Shown here: one piece after another, positions 42,601 through 54,600 of the stretch
Layout of the letters: each line of letters begins with the position of its first letter
Position numbering within the stretch: the first letter of the stretch is position 1
Assembly: GCA_013076295.1 (NCBI GenBank)
Contig: RQOL01000828.1
Span: 124,001-188,000 of the forward strand
Direction of reading: 5' to 3'
DNA length: 64,000 nucleotides
Origin: Sanderia malayensis
Taxonomy: Eukaryota; Cnidaria; Scyphozoa; Semaeostomeae; Pelagiidae
Program-made: the position numbers and the translations under genes
The notes under the pieces: model-generated
What the model was told of the DNA's origin: nothing
Seen by the model: only the letters and a program-made list of their open reading frames with translations
Database searches by the model: none

Positions 42601-45600
42601 CCAAGCAATGATTTTATGAGATGTATTTAAGCACCATCTTTATGTAATATATTCAGCTAAATTTCAAATTTCCTTTTAGAAAGACGATTATGGTCAAAAC
42701 CCCATAGAATGGTTACATTACATGGTCAAGAATGACTTGGATGAGATTGGTAGGCAGGAAGGCAAGACCCATAGAGACATCAGCTTGGCAGCATGCTTCG
42801 AAGCCTTAAAAAGAGAACAGCAAGAATGTATTCGGATGGCATGAAAGCCATATTTGATCAAGGACCGTACTGTCTCAGCCAAGAGTACGAAAGGTTCTTC
42901 ATCGACTATGATTTGTGGATGGAGATGTCTGTAGAAGATCGACATGCACATATTCAGCGTTTTTTGCCTACGTTCCGAAAGCTGCACCAGTGAGCTACAC
43001 AATTACCACATTGGGCAGTATCTACAGATGTCATGGAGAAGATTTTTAAGGATGCACAAATGCTTCTGAACAACGAGGATTGTATCACAGACACGCCATC
43101 GAAGGACCCATTGGTTAAAGCCGTCAGGTGCGAAGGCAGCATCCAACCTTTGATTATCATGCCAAACAAAAAAAATAAAGATATGTTTGAATGCAGTTGC
43201 AGGGTGTTTGCATCGCTCCGTGTGATCTGCCATCACAGTCTGGCTGTGGCTCAGGTAAATGGTAGAATACTGGAATACCTGATGGTAGTGAAAAAAAATT
43301 TTCTAGCCACATGTATAAAGCTAGAAAACTGTCTAATATGACTGCAGGGATGGAGAAAGGTCTTGCGGTTTCCCTCAAAGGCATGAAAAAGAATGAAGTC
43401 AGCAAGGCAGCTCAAAGAAATCACCGGAATGAGCAGCGACGGCAAGAAATTTCGAAGTTCGAAATTGCATCAGTCCATAGCTGTCGATGATGATAACAAC
43501 AAGAAATCGCAACAGCATCAACAGCAACAACATTTGATGCACCAACATCAACTGCATCAACAGCTGGCACCAGAACAGCAACAACAACAGCCGCAACAGC
43601 AACAACAGCAGCTGCAACAACAACAGCCGCAACAGCAACAACAACAGCTGCAACTACAACAGCCGCAACAGCAACAACAGCAGCTGCAACAACAACAACC
43701 ACAGCTGCAGCAGCATCAACAATTGCAACAGTATCAACAATTGCAACAATCACAAATGCAAAATATACCAGCATAGAACAATAACAGCAACATTCCTCTG
43801 CAAATGTCCATGGCACTCTGGCACTCTGGAATGTCACCATTTCCCTATAAAGTAATAGTATTTCCACAGGGAGTGACGAGATGTTATGGTTGTGGAAAAA
43901 TTTTTGCAGGAAAATACAAAGAGGCTCCCCACAACCTAATTATTCGTCACAAAGACAGAAGAATAGGAGGCAGAGGCGACAATGGTAACATCATCTACAA
44001 TGCGGAGTTCACCTCGACCTATTACCATTTAAATAGGGTGCACATTTGCAGCAAAAACCCGCTATTTGATGGGAAAGTTTACATGCACCCTGACTTGCGC
44101 CAGCAAGTTGGAGATGCAAGAATTATGCTGCTGGAAGCCGTGAGTGGCTTGAGAATAGCTTAAGTTGACACTTTGTGACACATTATTCGTATTTTTTGTG
44201 TTTATATTTTGGTTTTTTGACACTTTTTTACACATTATTTGTATTTTTCGATTTTGGCTCTTTTGCATTTTTTCATGCTTTATGTTTTTTATATATTTGG
44301 GTGAGTTGTTATTGAAGTGTTTAGTAAATGTTATCAATTCTTTGTTACCTCTACTTACTTTTGAATGGCATTCAGTTTTTGTTCATTTTGTTTGTACCCC
44401 TATTCGCGCGTGTTCCCCATCTAATGGCACGTGTTCACTCGTGTTCCCCATCTAATGGCTCTTGTTCATTCGTGTTCCCCATCTAATGGCTCGTGTTCAT
44501 TCGTGCTCCCCATCTAATGGCTCGTGTTCATTCGTGTTCATTCGTGTTCACTCGTGTTCATTCGTGCTCACTCGTGTGGTCTATTAGACTGGATCAATAA
44601 AGCCAAGACAGTTACAGTAAATCTTTGTTGATCAATACGGAAGCACAGATTTCGTCGTGAAAATTTAAAGATATTATTTTAAAAACTATTTGTTAAAAGT
44701 AGCTTTTGGAGTAGCTTTAAGAAAAATTAGCCCCCTAAAGACAACATTTAAAAATGGTATTCTAAGCAGGCCTGAAGGGCAACTTAATTGTTTTATCCAT
44801 AGCCCTGCAATCATACGTCCCGATTTGTTCAAAATAAATTAATCCTTTTTCCGCCCCAAGTGTAGTTGGAAGCGAACTTATCTTTAGCATTTGGCAGTGG
44901 AGACAGGATACAAGAAAAACAACACAAGTTATATGTGGGAGTACGCGGAAATGGTTCATGGCAGCAAGCGTCTCATCAGCCCTACGCGGGGGGTCTTATA
45001 TTCAATATCTGAGCCCCCTTTGTGAAGTGTAATTTGGTGAGTCTATGAAAAGTGAGAGCTAAGGATTGAGCGAGCACTTGCTGCTGTCCACGGCGTAGAA
45101 ATGAAACTAGTTTATGCGAAAACGGGTCTGAGTAGTTAGCATAGGTGAAACCATGAATAAAAACAAACGGCAAACAAATTTTGAATAGCATGCCCCGCGC
45201 ACAGGGGGGTGCCCTGTTGCCAGGCGATGCACAGGTATCATGAGGCAAGGCCTCTCGGACACCTTTGAAAAGCAATCATGTTTTCTTTGACCATATCTTT
45301 AAAATGCATGCCCCGCGCACAGGGGAGTGCCCCGTTGCCGGGCGATGCATAGGTATCATGAGGCAAGGCCTCTCGGACACCTTTGAAAAGCAATCATGTT
45401 TTTGACTCGCGACGCGCATGCGCAAGCGAGTATATGTTGGTGAGTGGGGAAAATGTTGTGTTCTGTGTCTGTGTTTGTGTCTGTGTCTGTGTCTGTGTCT
45501 GTGTCTGTGTAGACTTCCTACTTGCCCATATAAGGTATGTGCCTCAGATTCAAACGTTCACTTTTGATTTGAAGTGAGGCAACCAAGTATGATATCACTT

Positions 45601-48600
45601 TGCAAGTTTTTCATTGGATAAAATGTAAACTTGTTGAAATAACAAACAACATGACGCACCATACTAGATGCTGGGCACGCTGTGGCAGGGGGGGACCACG
45701 AGCACGATCACGCACGGAGACGGGGAGCATTTTTGACTCGTTGGAAGCATCAGGTGAAAAGAAGAAAGTTTTCTAGCTGTATGCTTATGCAACTAATACA
45801 ACAATTATAGTATTTCATTTTTGTTTTGGAAAATGATAGTTTTTTAACTTGATGAAACAAGATCGAAAACTGGAGTCAAAATGTTTGCGTGAGTGGTCTC
45901 AAAACAAAGGTTTTTTGAATTTGCTGCGCCAACACTAAATTCGTCTCTCTCCATAAGTCTCGCAAGACGAAACTCTTCTGAAGACCTGGATTGGACCGTA
46001 ACAACTGAAGACAAAACAGTACAATGAACAAAACTCATATGATTCCATAGAATTAATGTTTAACAGTTGCCAATAATTTATTAAATAACAAATGAACTAA
46101 CCAATTATCAACATAAGTTTTATTTTCAAAACGGGCATCCAGCTCTTTCAGAGATATCTAGGTAGGCCTTCACAACCCGATTCTTTATCATCACTGCCGT
46201 ACCCAGCTCTGGGTCTTCTTGCAAGAGGTTCTCCTTCGTGCGAGTTTCAGCTATACGAACTGACTACTGAATAGTCTTCGTCTTCTTCGCTATCCTCAGG
46301 AAGACTTCGTCCTTCGTTGTCAGAGGAATTTGTTTTGAGCTACTATTTTCGCAATCCGACATGACATTTTGAAAAGATTTTAGCCAGACACTGTTTCAAC
46401 ACAGGCCGGGCAGCTCTTGTTCAGAGAACAATAGTTGAAGAACAATAGCTCGGTTCAATCTGACGTCACACTGAATCAAAATTTTGAAAGTTTTATTTTT
46501 TTCAAAATTTGTTAACATTTCTGTTTTAATTTAAAGCAACGAGAATTGACTCATAATGTGAGGAAAATATAGCGCAGACCTGGCTGTGTTTGAGCTTGGA
46601 AAAAATATACTTAAACTCGTCAGAAAACACTCAAAATAGGTTCATAGTGATACTCAGATCTTTTTCTCTCCATCTCCGTAAAAAAATCGTTTCCTTCTCA
46701 TTTCAGGCTGCATAAGCCCTTTAATTTAATATTACTTTCTTCACTTTCTGGATAATACAGTGAAATATAAAAGCCATCTGTCGCGAGTCACCTCAAGGTT
46801 CCTTTGATCTTTGACCATATCTTTGAACATGCATGCCTCGCGCACAGGGGAATGCCCTGTTGCCAGGCGATGCATAGGTATCATGAGGCAAGGCCTCTCG
46901 GACACCTTTGAAAAGCAATCATGTTTTCTTTTGACCATATCTTTTAAAATGCATGCCTCGCGCACAGGGGAGTGCCCCGTTGCCAGGCGATGCATAGGTA
47001 TCATGAGGCAAGGCCTCTCGGACACCTTTGAAAAGCAATCATGTTTTCTTCTGACCATATCTTTTAAAATGCATGCCTCGCGCACAGGGGAGTGCCCCGT
47101 TGCCAGGCGATGCATAGGTATCATGAGGCAAGGCCTCTCGGACACCTTTGAAAAGCAATCATGTTTTCGTTTGACCATATTTTTGAAAATGCATGCCTCG
47201 CGCACAGGGGAGTGCCCCGTTGCCAGGCGATGCATAGGTATCATGAGGCAAGGCCTCTCGGACACCTTTGAAAAGCAATCATGTTTTCTTTTGACCATAT
47301 CTTTTAAAATGCATGCCTCGCGCACAGGGGAGTGCCCCGTTGCCAGGCGATGCATAGGTATCATGAGGCAAGGCCTCCCGGACACCTTTTAAACGTAAGT
47401 CCTATTTTCCTTCGTCAATAGTGTAAAGGCCTGCTTCGAGCACGGGGGAGCGCCCCGTAGCCAGGCGGCGTGTGTGAGTAAGTCAACGTATTTCTAATGC
47501 CGGAACCGATTTAAAATGTGAGTGACGTATGTGGTTGATATTTGAAGGGATGCTGGAGATCCCCAGTATTATTCAACAATTTCAACAACAAAATCTGACC
47601 GGGCCGTATGAGTGAGGCTTGCCACCAGAGGAACCATTTCATATTATTGATAATGCAAGATATATATTTATAACATTTTGCAGAAAATCGGATAAATTCT
47701 CTAAATGCAACTTAATATTATTGATATACTGGAATGCGATAAGACGTAACAAAATTGAAACAGCTAAAAATGTCTGGCACGCTAGGTGTCTTGGCAAAGT
47801 TAATGTCTTTTTAAAAACTATAATGTATCTACGTACGGCAGCAGAATTAAGGTAAATTAAACACGATAATAATAATAGTAAATTAAGTAATAAAATCAAT
47901 CCATAAAAGGTACGCTAGGTAACAGCAAGAGGGTGGGATGGCGGGAAATTTTTGTCTTGAATCAGAAATCGAATTCGTGTGTCTTTAGCACGGCGCACAC
48001 AATTCGAGTGAGGGGAGAATTAGACAACAGATGATTTGTTCTGAATGCTAGGTGTTAGTCAGGAGTGTGTTTGCCGTATTCTTATTGGTTAAGGGGAATT
48101 GACGTACGCCGTCTTCGCGTTCCTATGCTATAACATGTTAAGTCCTTTTCGCATGGATAGTGGCGCCCCGCCATTGATTTGGCTTCTTGTCACCTAAACG
48201 TTAATTAATTTATCTGGCTACAAAATTATTAACCACAATTCATGACAGGCAGGAATTGACAATTAATGGCTCAGCGATATATTGCCATCCTCTACCGAAT
48301 GGTAAGATACACTGAACTCTCACGAACTCATAAATAAATCTGACACGTAAAAAGGATCTGCATCTGCCATATGAAAAAACGAATTTCCTAGGTGAGGTGA
48401 CTCGCGACAGATGGTTTTTATTTCACTGTATTATCCAGAAAGTGAAGAAAATAATATCAAATTAAAGTCAGACTTTGCGAACCTAAAAGTTGAGCTTGAG
48501 CAAAACTAAGTAACCAATTTTATTGACTATTCACGTTTTTAATTCCTGGACATAAAAGATCTTGGATTTAATTTTTAGCACTGAACGCAGCAAATTAAAA

Positions 48601-51600
48601 AACATTTGTTTTAAGCCCACTGAAGCAAACATTTTGACTTGAATTTTCGATCTAGTTTATCCAAGTTAAAAACTTTCACTTTCCAAAACAAAAATGAAAT
48701 AGTATCATTGTTGTATTAGTTGCATAAGCATACAGCTGGAAAACTTTCTTCTTTTCACCCGATGTTTCCAACAACGAGTCAAAAATGCTCCGTCTCCATG
48801 GGCTATTACTAAAAGCGGGAACGGGGAACGGTCGGGGAACGACCGGGGAACGGAATAACCTGGGAACGACCGGGGAACCGTCGGGGAACGGTCGGGGAAC
48901 GGTCGGGGAACGGTCGGGGAACCGTCGGGGAACGCTCGGGGAACGGAAGTATGAAACCGTTTGAAATTTACCAGCTAAATAAATGCGGAAACGTTTATAG
49001 AACGTTACGAAACGTTTATCTATTATAACTGTAAATAAAATTGACAGTCTTAATAGGTAAACAAGGTAAACTTTATATATAGTTTAATGTATGTAAACAA
49101 GAAAATACCAGATGCATTTTGTGAATGTGAGTATTGCCCGCTTTGATGACTTCCGATTCGCTGTTTGTATCATCACTCCGTCCAATGCGAGCTGTCAACA
49201 ATGTCTGTTCAACACCAATAATTTAGTGGTCAGGGGGTAGACTGTAATTCAGAATTAATGACTCGTCTAACCAATAACATATAATCAAAAAATATACTAT
49301 GCCCCATGAAACAAACTCGAAGAATGTAGAAAGGGTGCGCCATCTTATAAGATAAGTACGCGAAGTCTACGCACGTCATCTCTTCCTAGCAAATAGGAAC
49401 ACAACACACACTAACGCCTAGCAGTTACAACAAGTAACATGCTTCCCTAAGTTCCCCTCATTCGAGTTTTGCCAGTAACACAAACTCCACCTCTTGCTGA
49501 AGATAACAGTGAGTTTTATTTAAACAAGATAAAGTTTTAAATTTATTAAATAGCCAGCAAAACACGATTAGATCTTTCATAGAATAACTATGTCATTTCG
49601 TGTGTTCGCCAGGGGGTTTCTCACCGCAGCACGTTTAGTTAGATTCAAAGAGTGCAGTACGCGTGAAACCTGTCGAGCAAAGCTCCTGAGAGGCAGAACA
49701 AAAGACAAAGACTTCTGACACCGATGACAAAGGCCAAAAAGTGGAAATATGAGATTAAAAACCCAACGTCCGGTCCGCCTGATGATGTTGTTGTACACGC
49801 TTTTTTTTATAAGGAACCGTTTATAAGGAACCTACATGTAGAAGGTCAAAAAACTTAAGGAACTTTTGCTACTACAGGCCAAATCACTAAGGAACTTTTT
49901 AATTTTGAATATATTTATATTTCCGCACAATTTACAATTAGGAAGCCGGTTCCATTGATTTTCAGTACTTTTACATTATATGAAGCTTCTTCATGTTTTT
50001 ACCTGTTATCTTTTCACAAGTTTATAGCAAAACGTTGAATTTAAATGTTTTTCTTGCGTCTGTATTAATTATGTCCACTAAATGCGAACTTAAAATTAAG
50101 GAACTATTAAGGAACTTTTAGAACTACAAAGTGGTCAAAAGAGGTCTCAAAATAAGGAATTTAAAGAACTAGGCCCGAGCTAGGTTCCTTATAAAAAAAA
50201 GCGTGTATTCTTCAAAAATCCTATATTCTAATTCTATATATCTTACATCATACTCAATCACATTTTTCTAATTCTACATTTCTTATATATTGAATTCTGT
50301 ATATTCTCTGTTTTAAGTGTATTTCTTGTTATTTCATTCTTCGAGTTTGTTTCATAGGGCATAGTATAATTTTTCATTATATGTTGGTCAGCCGAGTAAT
50401 TAATTCTGAATTACAGTCTACCCCCTGACCACTAAATTATTAGTGTTGAACAGACATTGTTGACAGCTCGCATTGGACGGAGTGATGATACAAACAGCGA
50501 ATCGGAAGTCATCAAAGCGGGCGATATTCACATTCACAAAATGCATCTGGTCTTTCCTTGTTTACATACATTAAAACTATATATAAAGTTTACCTTGTTT
50601 ACCTATTAAGACTGTCAATTTTATTTACAGTTATAATAGATAAACGTTTCGTAACGTTCTATAAACGTTTCCGCATTTATTTAGCTGGTAAATTTCAAAC
50701 GGTTTCATACTTCCGTTCCCCGACGGTTCCCCGACGGTTCCCCGGTCGTTCCCAGGTTATTCCGTTCCCCGGTCGTTCCCCGGTCGTTCCCCGTTCCCGC
50801 TTTTAGTAATAGCCGTCTCCATGCGTGATCCTTCTCGTGGTCCCGCCTTGCCCCAGCGTGCCCAGCGTCTAGTATGACACGTCACGTTGTTTGTTGTTTC
50901 AACAAGTTTACATTTTATCCAATGAGAAATTTTCAAAGTGATATCATAACTGGTAGCCTCATTCCAAAGTGAACGTTTGAATCTGTGGCACATACCTTGT
51001 ATGGGCGAATAAACAGAAACACAGAACCCCTACACTAACACTAACACAGACACAAACACAGAACACAACGTTGTTTTCCTTTTCACCAACATCTACTCGC
51101 TTGCGCATGCGCGTCGCGAGTCAAAAACGTGGTCCTACCCAAACGAGACTTGAATACTAAATTCCATTAATAAAATCTAACAAAACGTAAAAATAACATA
51201 AGTTCAAATCCGTTCAATCCTGAAAAGAAGTTTATTCGCCTGCAGTTTAATGCCAGGCTCATCTTCTAATAAAACAAAACGAAATGTAAAGTAAACTGCA
51301 GCCCAATAAAGCGAAATTGAAAAAGTCAATAATCTATATTTTTCTTCGGATGCGGGGAGTCTATCGTAATGTGAGGTGCACCCACGGGGCAACGGGCCCC
51401 GAGACTCGTTTATGAAAACAACTATAGTTTAATTTGTTAACACTTTAAAACTCTTTCAAATCTTGAGCTTAGATTTTAAGGGAGCACGAAACGCGTGCTT
51501 GGAAAGTCGTAAATTGTATTTCTTTATTTATTCGTGTTCAATGGTATCACAAAATACCTTTGTATAAAAAGATGTACCGACGGAGCCAGGGTACTCTACA

Positions 51601-54600
51601 CATATTCAAACGGGTCTTTGTTACGTTTAACCTTCTCTTTTCTGGTCTGGAAATCAATCAAATTTGCTTTTTGAAATACCGATATCCGAATTTATTAAAA
51701 AAATTAAAGCTTCTGCTAAGATAACGCCCAGACGATCACCGTGAATAGTTTTGGATTTTGGAAAAGTCGAATGCATCTTTTTGGTGCAGAGGCATTACCA
51801 CCCGAGGATGGACTTTACAAGAGCAACTTTTTATATTATCCTGCTTTGTATGAAGAGTTGACTCAAGAAGACACACGTTTTCGAACATAACATAATACAA
51901 CTAACTCTACAATATATATTTCACTACTGTTGGAGTCTGGGCTCTAGTCTATATTTACACATCATTACATCACTTCCCTTTTTTTAAGGTCAAATGAGTA
52001 ATGAATGAATTTCTGTTCCGTAACGTTCTGGAGCTTTGCGATTCCTTAATGATCTCCTTGGCACTTTTTGATTGTCCTCAACTCTTGTATTGTAATCAAT
52101 GTCTGAATCAGTGTCACTATCAGAATCTTCTGTACGATGAGGTTTTGGTATCGCCTTGAAAATGACGCATTTCGAGTAATCCGATGTTTGCCATTTTCAG
52201 CGGTTATTCTGAAACCTTTGCAATCTATAATCTTGTAAGGTGTATTGTTGAATCTGCTCGTAAACTTGTTTCGTCTCTCTTGTTTGACAAGCACGAAATC
52301 TCCAACGCGTAAATTAGATGGTTTTGCATTACGTCGCTTATCAGCATAAGATTTCTGATACTTGTGATTGGCTAGTTCATTGTTACATGCTTCTTTGTGT
52401 CTATCTTTAACTTTCTCTTTTGGTAAGGTTGGAAGTTTGCCTCTTACGGTACGATTGAATAAAAGTTCACACGGTGGTACTTTCGTTGTGGAGTGTGGTG
52501 TGGTGCGATATTGTAATAAGAATCTGTTTAGGTCTTGCTTCCACACTCTTCCTTCTAATCGAGCTACTTGTAAGGCCTTTTTGAGGGGTTGCATGAACCT
52601 CTCTACTTCCGCGTTACTTTGTGGCCATAATGGTGTGCCTGGATCATACTTAATTCCTAAAGCTTTGACGTAATTCTTAAATCAGTCTCCGTTAAATGGT
52701 GGTCCATTGTCTGTTTTAATTTCACAAGGAATTCCGTGGACTGAGAAAATCCTGTCTAAACGTGGAACTACTGCTGTTGTCTTCGTCGAATTCACAATAT
52801 CTACCTCTGGAAATCTTGAGTAGCGATCTATAACTACCAATAGATGTTCTCCCGTGGGAACTGGTCCAAAGAAATCAATGTGAACCATATCCCAGGGTCT
52901 CCCTGGCATACTCGTTCATGTTCAAAGGTTCTGGAGGATTAGCTTTCCCCGTTGCTTGACAAGATATACATTTGTCTACTGTGGCTTTTGTGATTTTATC
53001 AATCCCGGGAAACCATACCTTCTCGCGAAGTAATGATTTGGTCTTGACTAGTCCTTCATGTGCATCATGTGCTAAGTCTACAGCTCGTTGTTGTAATGCG
53101 TTAGGTACGACAATTCGGGTTCCTCGTAAAATAATGTTATCTGAATTGATTGTCAATTCATCTTTTACACTCTTAAATGGACGAACAAGATCGAGATCCC
53201 AGTGATGGGTTTTGATTGCTGCTCTTACAGCTTGCAGTGCTCTGTCTGTGTTCGTCTCATCTTTTATTTCCTTGATTGTCATGGCTTTCGGGACTGCATA
53301 TCGAGATACGAAATTGACATACTCTTCTGTAAGCTTTTCTTGGGTCGTGATTGGCTGATTCTCAGAATATCTAGATAGATAATCAGCTGGATTCTCTGCA
53401 CCCGGCTTGTATTGGACTGAAAAGTTGTATGGCTGTAATCTTAGAACCCATCTCTCGATTCGTGCGGATGGTTTTGATCGAGGACTTCCGTATATAATCT
53501 CTAACGGTTTGTGATCTGTGACTAACGTGAAATGGGATCCAAACAGAAAAAGGTGGAAGTGTTCAACCGCCCATACAATACTGAGTCCTTCTTTTTCCGT
53601 TTGGGAATAGCGTTTTTCAACATCTGTCAATCCACGACTTGCATAAGCTATAATGCTTTGTGTCCCTGTGTTTGATGATCGTTGTGCTAGAATTGCCGAA
53701 ATTCCAACAGGGCTTGCGTCTACTGTAACGACACTCTCTATACTTTTATCAAAATTAGCCATCACAGGCGCCGATGTCAATGCTTTCTTCAGTGTGGCAA
53801 AAGAATCTTGATGCTTTTGTTCCCATTTGAAAACAACATTTTTTTTCGTCAACTCACGAAGTGGTGCTGTGATAGTTGCATAGTCCTTGATATATTTGGA
53901 ACTACAATTCACCATGCCAAGAAAACTTCTAACTTCTTGGGCTGAGGTCGGCTTCTTTGTGTTTTCAAGGGTTGAAATGCGCTTTGGATCGGGAGTTGTA
54001 CCTCGTTCCGAAAATATTTGACCAAGGAAATTCAAGAATTTCTGCAGAAATCTGCATTTGGCTGGATTCAAAGTAAGTTCTTTTTCTGCTAGTCTGGCAA
54101 GACACTCTGTCAGGGCGTGGTCATGCTCCTCCCTTGTACTTCCAAATACGATGATATCATCGGCTAAATTTTTAACTCCTTTGATTCCCTGTAAACTCTT
54201 TTGTAGCGTATGCTGAAAAATGTCAGCCGCAGCATTGGTGCCATAATTGAGTCGGGTATATCTATACAGGCCAACATGTGTGCTGAACGTGGTGATTCCT
54301 CTGCTTTCAGGGTCAAGCTCTAACTGATGGTAAGCCTCATTCAAATCCAATTTTGAAAAATATTTCGCTCCATTCAAATCGAGGCTGATATCTTCCACAG
54401 TGGGAATGAGATATCTAACTCTTTGAATCGCTGTATTTGCTACCCTCATGTCTACACATAGTCTTACAGTGCCATTTGGTTTTGGAACAGCGACTATAGG
54501 GCTAATCCAGTCGGTTGGTTGATCTGTTGGAACTTTTTCAATGAGGCCTTGAGCTTGCAACTTTTCTACTGCAGTCGCTACTTTCCCTCGGATGTGGTAG

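Larger units (their letters stand above)
38917..44594 (+). mobile_element. MULE-type element with inverted 31-bp minisatellite ends
   Basis: The left end has AGTCTAAAAAACCACACGA followed by ACACGAGTGA units and then five 31-bp units (39071, 39102, 39133, 39164, 39195). The right end has four 31-bp units in inverse orientation (44418, 44449, 44480, 44511), then 10-bp units and CGTGTGGTCTATTAGACT. A large MULE transposase gene fills the middle. Target duplication was not found, so outer borders may lie further out. Non-coding gaps are at 39240-40080 and 44170-44390. Confidence 0.75.
44844..48260. mobile_element. 3.4-kb insertion in repeat R (uncertain type)
   Basis: It is bounded by the 7-bp direct repeat AATTAAT, while the copy at 29.6 kb shows the uninterrupted site. 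It contains the 120-bp tandem array and copy A of the TGACTCGCGAC element. No terminal inverted repeats and no coding gene were recognised. 47440-48260 shows nothing further. Confidence 0.55.
48391..51128. mobile_element. TGACTCGCGAC element, copy B, with nested insertion
   Basis: Inverse orientation to copy A: it begins GGTGACTCGCGACAGATGG and ends CGCGTCGCGAGTCAAAAAC. Without the 48801-50823 insertion it is about 0.7 kb and shorter than copy A. The repeat R copy at 29.8 kb shows the site without it. Non-coding. Confidence 0.7.

Noticed and set aside
43399..43867. Antisense Leu- or Val/Ala-rich frames
   Set aside because: They are the reverse strand of the CAA/CAG Gln-rich tract.
45383..45577. 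Frame with Cys-Val repeats
   Set aside because: It translates the (GTGTCT)n microsatellite inside copy A of the TGACTCGCGAC element.
46741..47392. Two long overlapping frames of about 200 codons on opposite strands
   Set aside because: They are the two strands of a 120-bp tandem repeat; the period being a multiple of three keeps them open.
45185..47392. CRISPR-like regular repeats
   Set aside because: The units are contiguous 120-bp tandem copies without unique spacers, and the genome is eukaryotic.
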